A DNA stretch of 21,243 nucleotides from SXRF01 sp039808985. Its GTDB lineage: Bacteria > Pseudomonadota > Alphaproteobacteria > Rickettsiales > SXRF01. Position 1 is the first letter of the stretch; every line of letters begins with the position of its first letter. Both the position numbers and the translations under genes were made by a program. The stretch lies in contig JBDHUC010000035.1 in assembly GCA_039808985.1 (NCBI GenBank), positions 1-21,243 on the forward strand, read 5' to 3'. Positions 19,664 to 21,243 of this stretch are shown here, in pieces. The notes below the pieces were generated by a model that saw only the letters and a list, made by a program, of their open reading frames with translations, searched no databases and was not told the origin of the DNA.

Positions 19664-21243
19664 ATGTTTGAAAAAATCCTGATTGCCAACCGTGGTGAAA
19701 TCGCTGTCCGTATCATGCAGACCTGCCGCAAGATGGGCATAAAAACAGTAGCGGTTTATTCTGAAGCTGATACCAGCGCACTGCATGTGAAGGAAGCTGA
19801 CGAAGCGGTTTATATAGGCGCTTCTCCTTCTATAAAAAGCTATCTTAATATTGATAACATAATGAATGCGATAGACCATAGCGGGGCGCAGGCTGTGCAT
19901 CCGGGATATGGTTTCTTATCAGAAAATGCCGAGTTTGCCCGCCGCCTGCGCGATGCTGGCATTGTGCTTATTGGCCCAAGCCCCGATGCAATAAAACGCA
20001 TGGGTGATAAGATCGAATCAAAAAAAGTTGCGGTGAAAGCTGGCGTTTCTACAGTTCCAGGAACGCTTGATGTTGTGAATTCGGATGTTGAGGCTAAAAA
20101 GATAGTACAGCAAATCGGTTTTCCGGTTATGATAAAAGCGGCAGCAGGTGGCGGCGGTAAAGGTATGCGCGTGGCGCGTAATGATAAAGAGTTGCACGAT
20201 GGCTTGTTATCATCAGCTTCGGAGGCAACTTCAAGCTTTAAGGATGGCCGTGTGTTCATCGAAAAATTCTTCGAAAACCCGCGCCATATAGAGATTCAGG
20301 TTCTTGGTGATAAGCACGGAAATATTTTGTGGCTTGGTGAGCGCGAATGTTCCATACAGCGTCGCCACCAGAAAGTTATAGAAGAAGCGCCGAGCGCGTT
20401 CCTTACTCCTGAGATAAGAAAACAGATGGGAGAGCAATCAGTGGCCCTTGCCAGGGAAGTTGGCTATTTCTCTGCCGGAACTGTTGAGTTTATAATGGAT
20501 CAGGACGGGAAATTCTATTTCCTTGAGATGAATACCCGTTTACAGGTTGAGCACCGTGTTACCGAGCTGATTACCGGGATTGACCTTGTTGAACAGATGA
20601 TACGCATTGCTGCCGGTGAAAAACTTTCTTTCACACAGGAAGACATAAAATTTGAAGGCTGGGCAATGGAATCAAGGCTTTATGCTGAAGACCCAAAACG
20701 TGGGTTCCTGCCTTCAACCGGGCGCATAACCCGCTACCTTGAGCCGCAGAATATTGACAATGTCCTGATTGACACTGGGGTTTATGAAGGTGGCGAAGTA
20801 AGTATGTTCTACGACCCTATGGTCGCCAAGGTATGTTCTTATGGCGAGGATAGAAAATCTGCCATTGAAACTATGATCTCTGCGCTTTCTGCCTTCATAA
20901 TTGAAGGTATTTCGCATAATGGAAGCTTCCTTGAAGCGATACTTGCCAATCCGCGCTTTGCGGCTGGTGATATTTCCACTAACTTTATTGAGCAGGAATA
21001 TCCAGGTGGGTTTATCGGTGCTGAACTTACTTCCGAAACTACCAAGGTTTTCCTTGGCGCAGCAGTTACAATATTCCTGCGTGACGCAGAACGTGCTGCC
21101 AAAATCAGCGGTCAGACGCCAGGGCGTGAACGCGCTATCGGTGCACGTTGGGTCGTGAATGTTGAGGGAGAGGATTATAATATTTATGTCCGCCCCGACC
21201 AGGACCACGGCTATTTCATAACCCATAACCGCCGCCTTATAGC
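19664..21243 (+). CDS. pccA: Propionyl-CoA carboxylase alpha subunit (biotin carboxylase), partial
   Basis: This subunit uses ATP and bicarbonate to carboxylate its own biotin, which PccB then uses. The 526 codons present hold the N-terminal biotin carboxylase domain MFEKILIANRGEIAVRIMQT, VHPGYGFLSENAEFARRL, the ATP-grasp glycine loop KAAAGGGGKGMRVAR, the catalytic HIEIQVLGDKHGNILWLGER and ECSIQRRHQKVIEEAP, EMNTRLQVEHRVTE and the C-terminal ESRLYAEDP. The segment ISTNFIEQEYPGGFIGAEL, then VEGEDYNIYVRPDQ, belongs to the linker domain of PCC alpha rather than to AccC, supporting PccA. The biotinyl domain lies past the window end. The start is the first Met of the conserved N-terminus. No ribosome binding site is apparent, since repeat F abuts it. 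Confidence 0.95.
   Translation, partial: MFEKILIANRGEIAVRIMQTCRKMGIKTVAVYSEADTSALHVKEADEAVYIGASPSIKSYLNIDNIMNAIDHSGAQAVHPGYGFLSENAEFARRLRDAGIVLIGPSPDAIKRMGDKIESKKVAVKAGVSTVPGTLDVVNSDVEAKKIVQQIGFPVMIKAAAGGGGKGMRVARNDKELHDGLLSSASEATSSFKDGRVFIEKFFENPRHIEIQVLGDKHGNILWLGERECSIQRRHQKVIEEAPSAFLTPEIRKQMGEQSVALAREVGYFSAGTVEFIMDQDGKFYFLEMNTRLQVEHRVTELITGIDLVEQMIRIAAGEKLSFTQEDIKFEGWAMESRLYAEDPKRGFLPSTGRITRYLEPQNIDNVLIDTGVYEGGEVSMFYDPMVAKVCSYGEDRKSAIETMISALSAFIIEGISHNGSFLEAILANPRFAAGDISTNFIEQEYPGGFIGAELTSETTKVFLGAAVTIFLRDAERAAKISGQTPGRERAIGARWVVNVEGEDYNIYVRPDQDHGYFITHNRRLI

Overview
The window looks like chromosomal DNA from an alphaproteobacterium of moderate, slightly AT-leaning composition. Four things point there: the gene order tuf-rpsJ through spc with secY-adk-rpsM and no rpmJ; a zinc-type adenylate kinase lid; an ATP12-type F1-ATPase assembly chaperone; and propionyl-CoA carboxylase genes. 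A palindromic element lying in frame inside a protein gene recalls Rickettsia and its relatives, but I cannot fix the order or genus from the sequence alone.

Positions 1-14668 hold the end of tuf and then an unbroken S10-spc-alpha superoperon, all on the + strand: rpsJ, rplC, rplD, rplW, rplB, rpsS, rplV, rpsC, rplP, rpmC, rpsQ, rplN, rplX, rplE, rpsN, rpsH, rplF, rplR, rpsE, rpmD, rplO, secY, adk, rpsM, rpsK, rpoA, rplQ. It ends in a clear intrinsic terminator. The genes supply ribosomal proteins, the SecY translocon channel, adenylate kinase and the RNA polymerase alpha subunit. Most junctions are tight (ATGA or TAATG overlaps, or short gaps). A likely sigma70 promoter precedes rpsM.

Five junctions in the superoperon (rplB/rpsS, rpmD/rplO, rpsM/rpsK, rpsK/rpoA, rpoA/rplQ) and one further on (flgC-like/pccA) are widened by imperfect inverted repeats. 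Their arms are built from degenerate 7-nt units. This heptad-periodic hairpin family is the most unusual structure in the window.

Positions 14686-16955 hold a fluoride channel gene (crcB), an RluC/D-type pseudouridine synthase, a minus-strand remnant of a BrnA-like antitoxin, and an ATP12 gene. The ATP12 gene lacks its usual N-terminus and carries an in-frame double-hairpin palindromic element. The rluC-ATP12 interval looks rearranged.

Positions 17002-21243 hold a propionyl-CoA carboxylase locus: pccB (with an N-terminal extension), a DUF3592-like membrane protein, a lone FlgC-like flagellar rod protein, and pccA, which runs off the window. PccB and PccA together convert propionyl-CoA to methylmalonyl-CoA. 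The two genes between them have no obvious role in that reaction.
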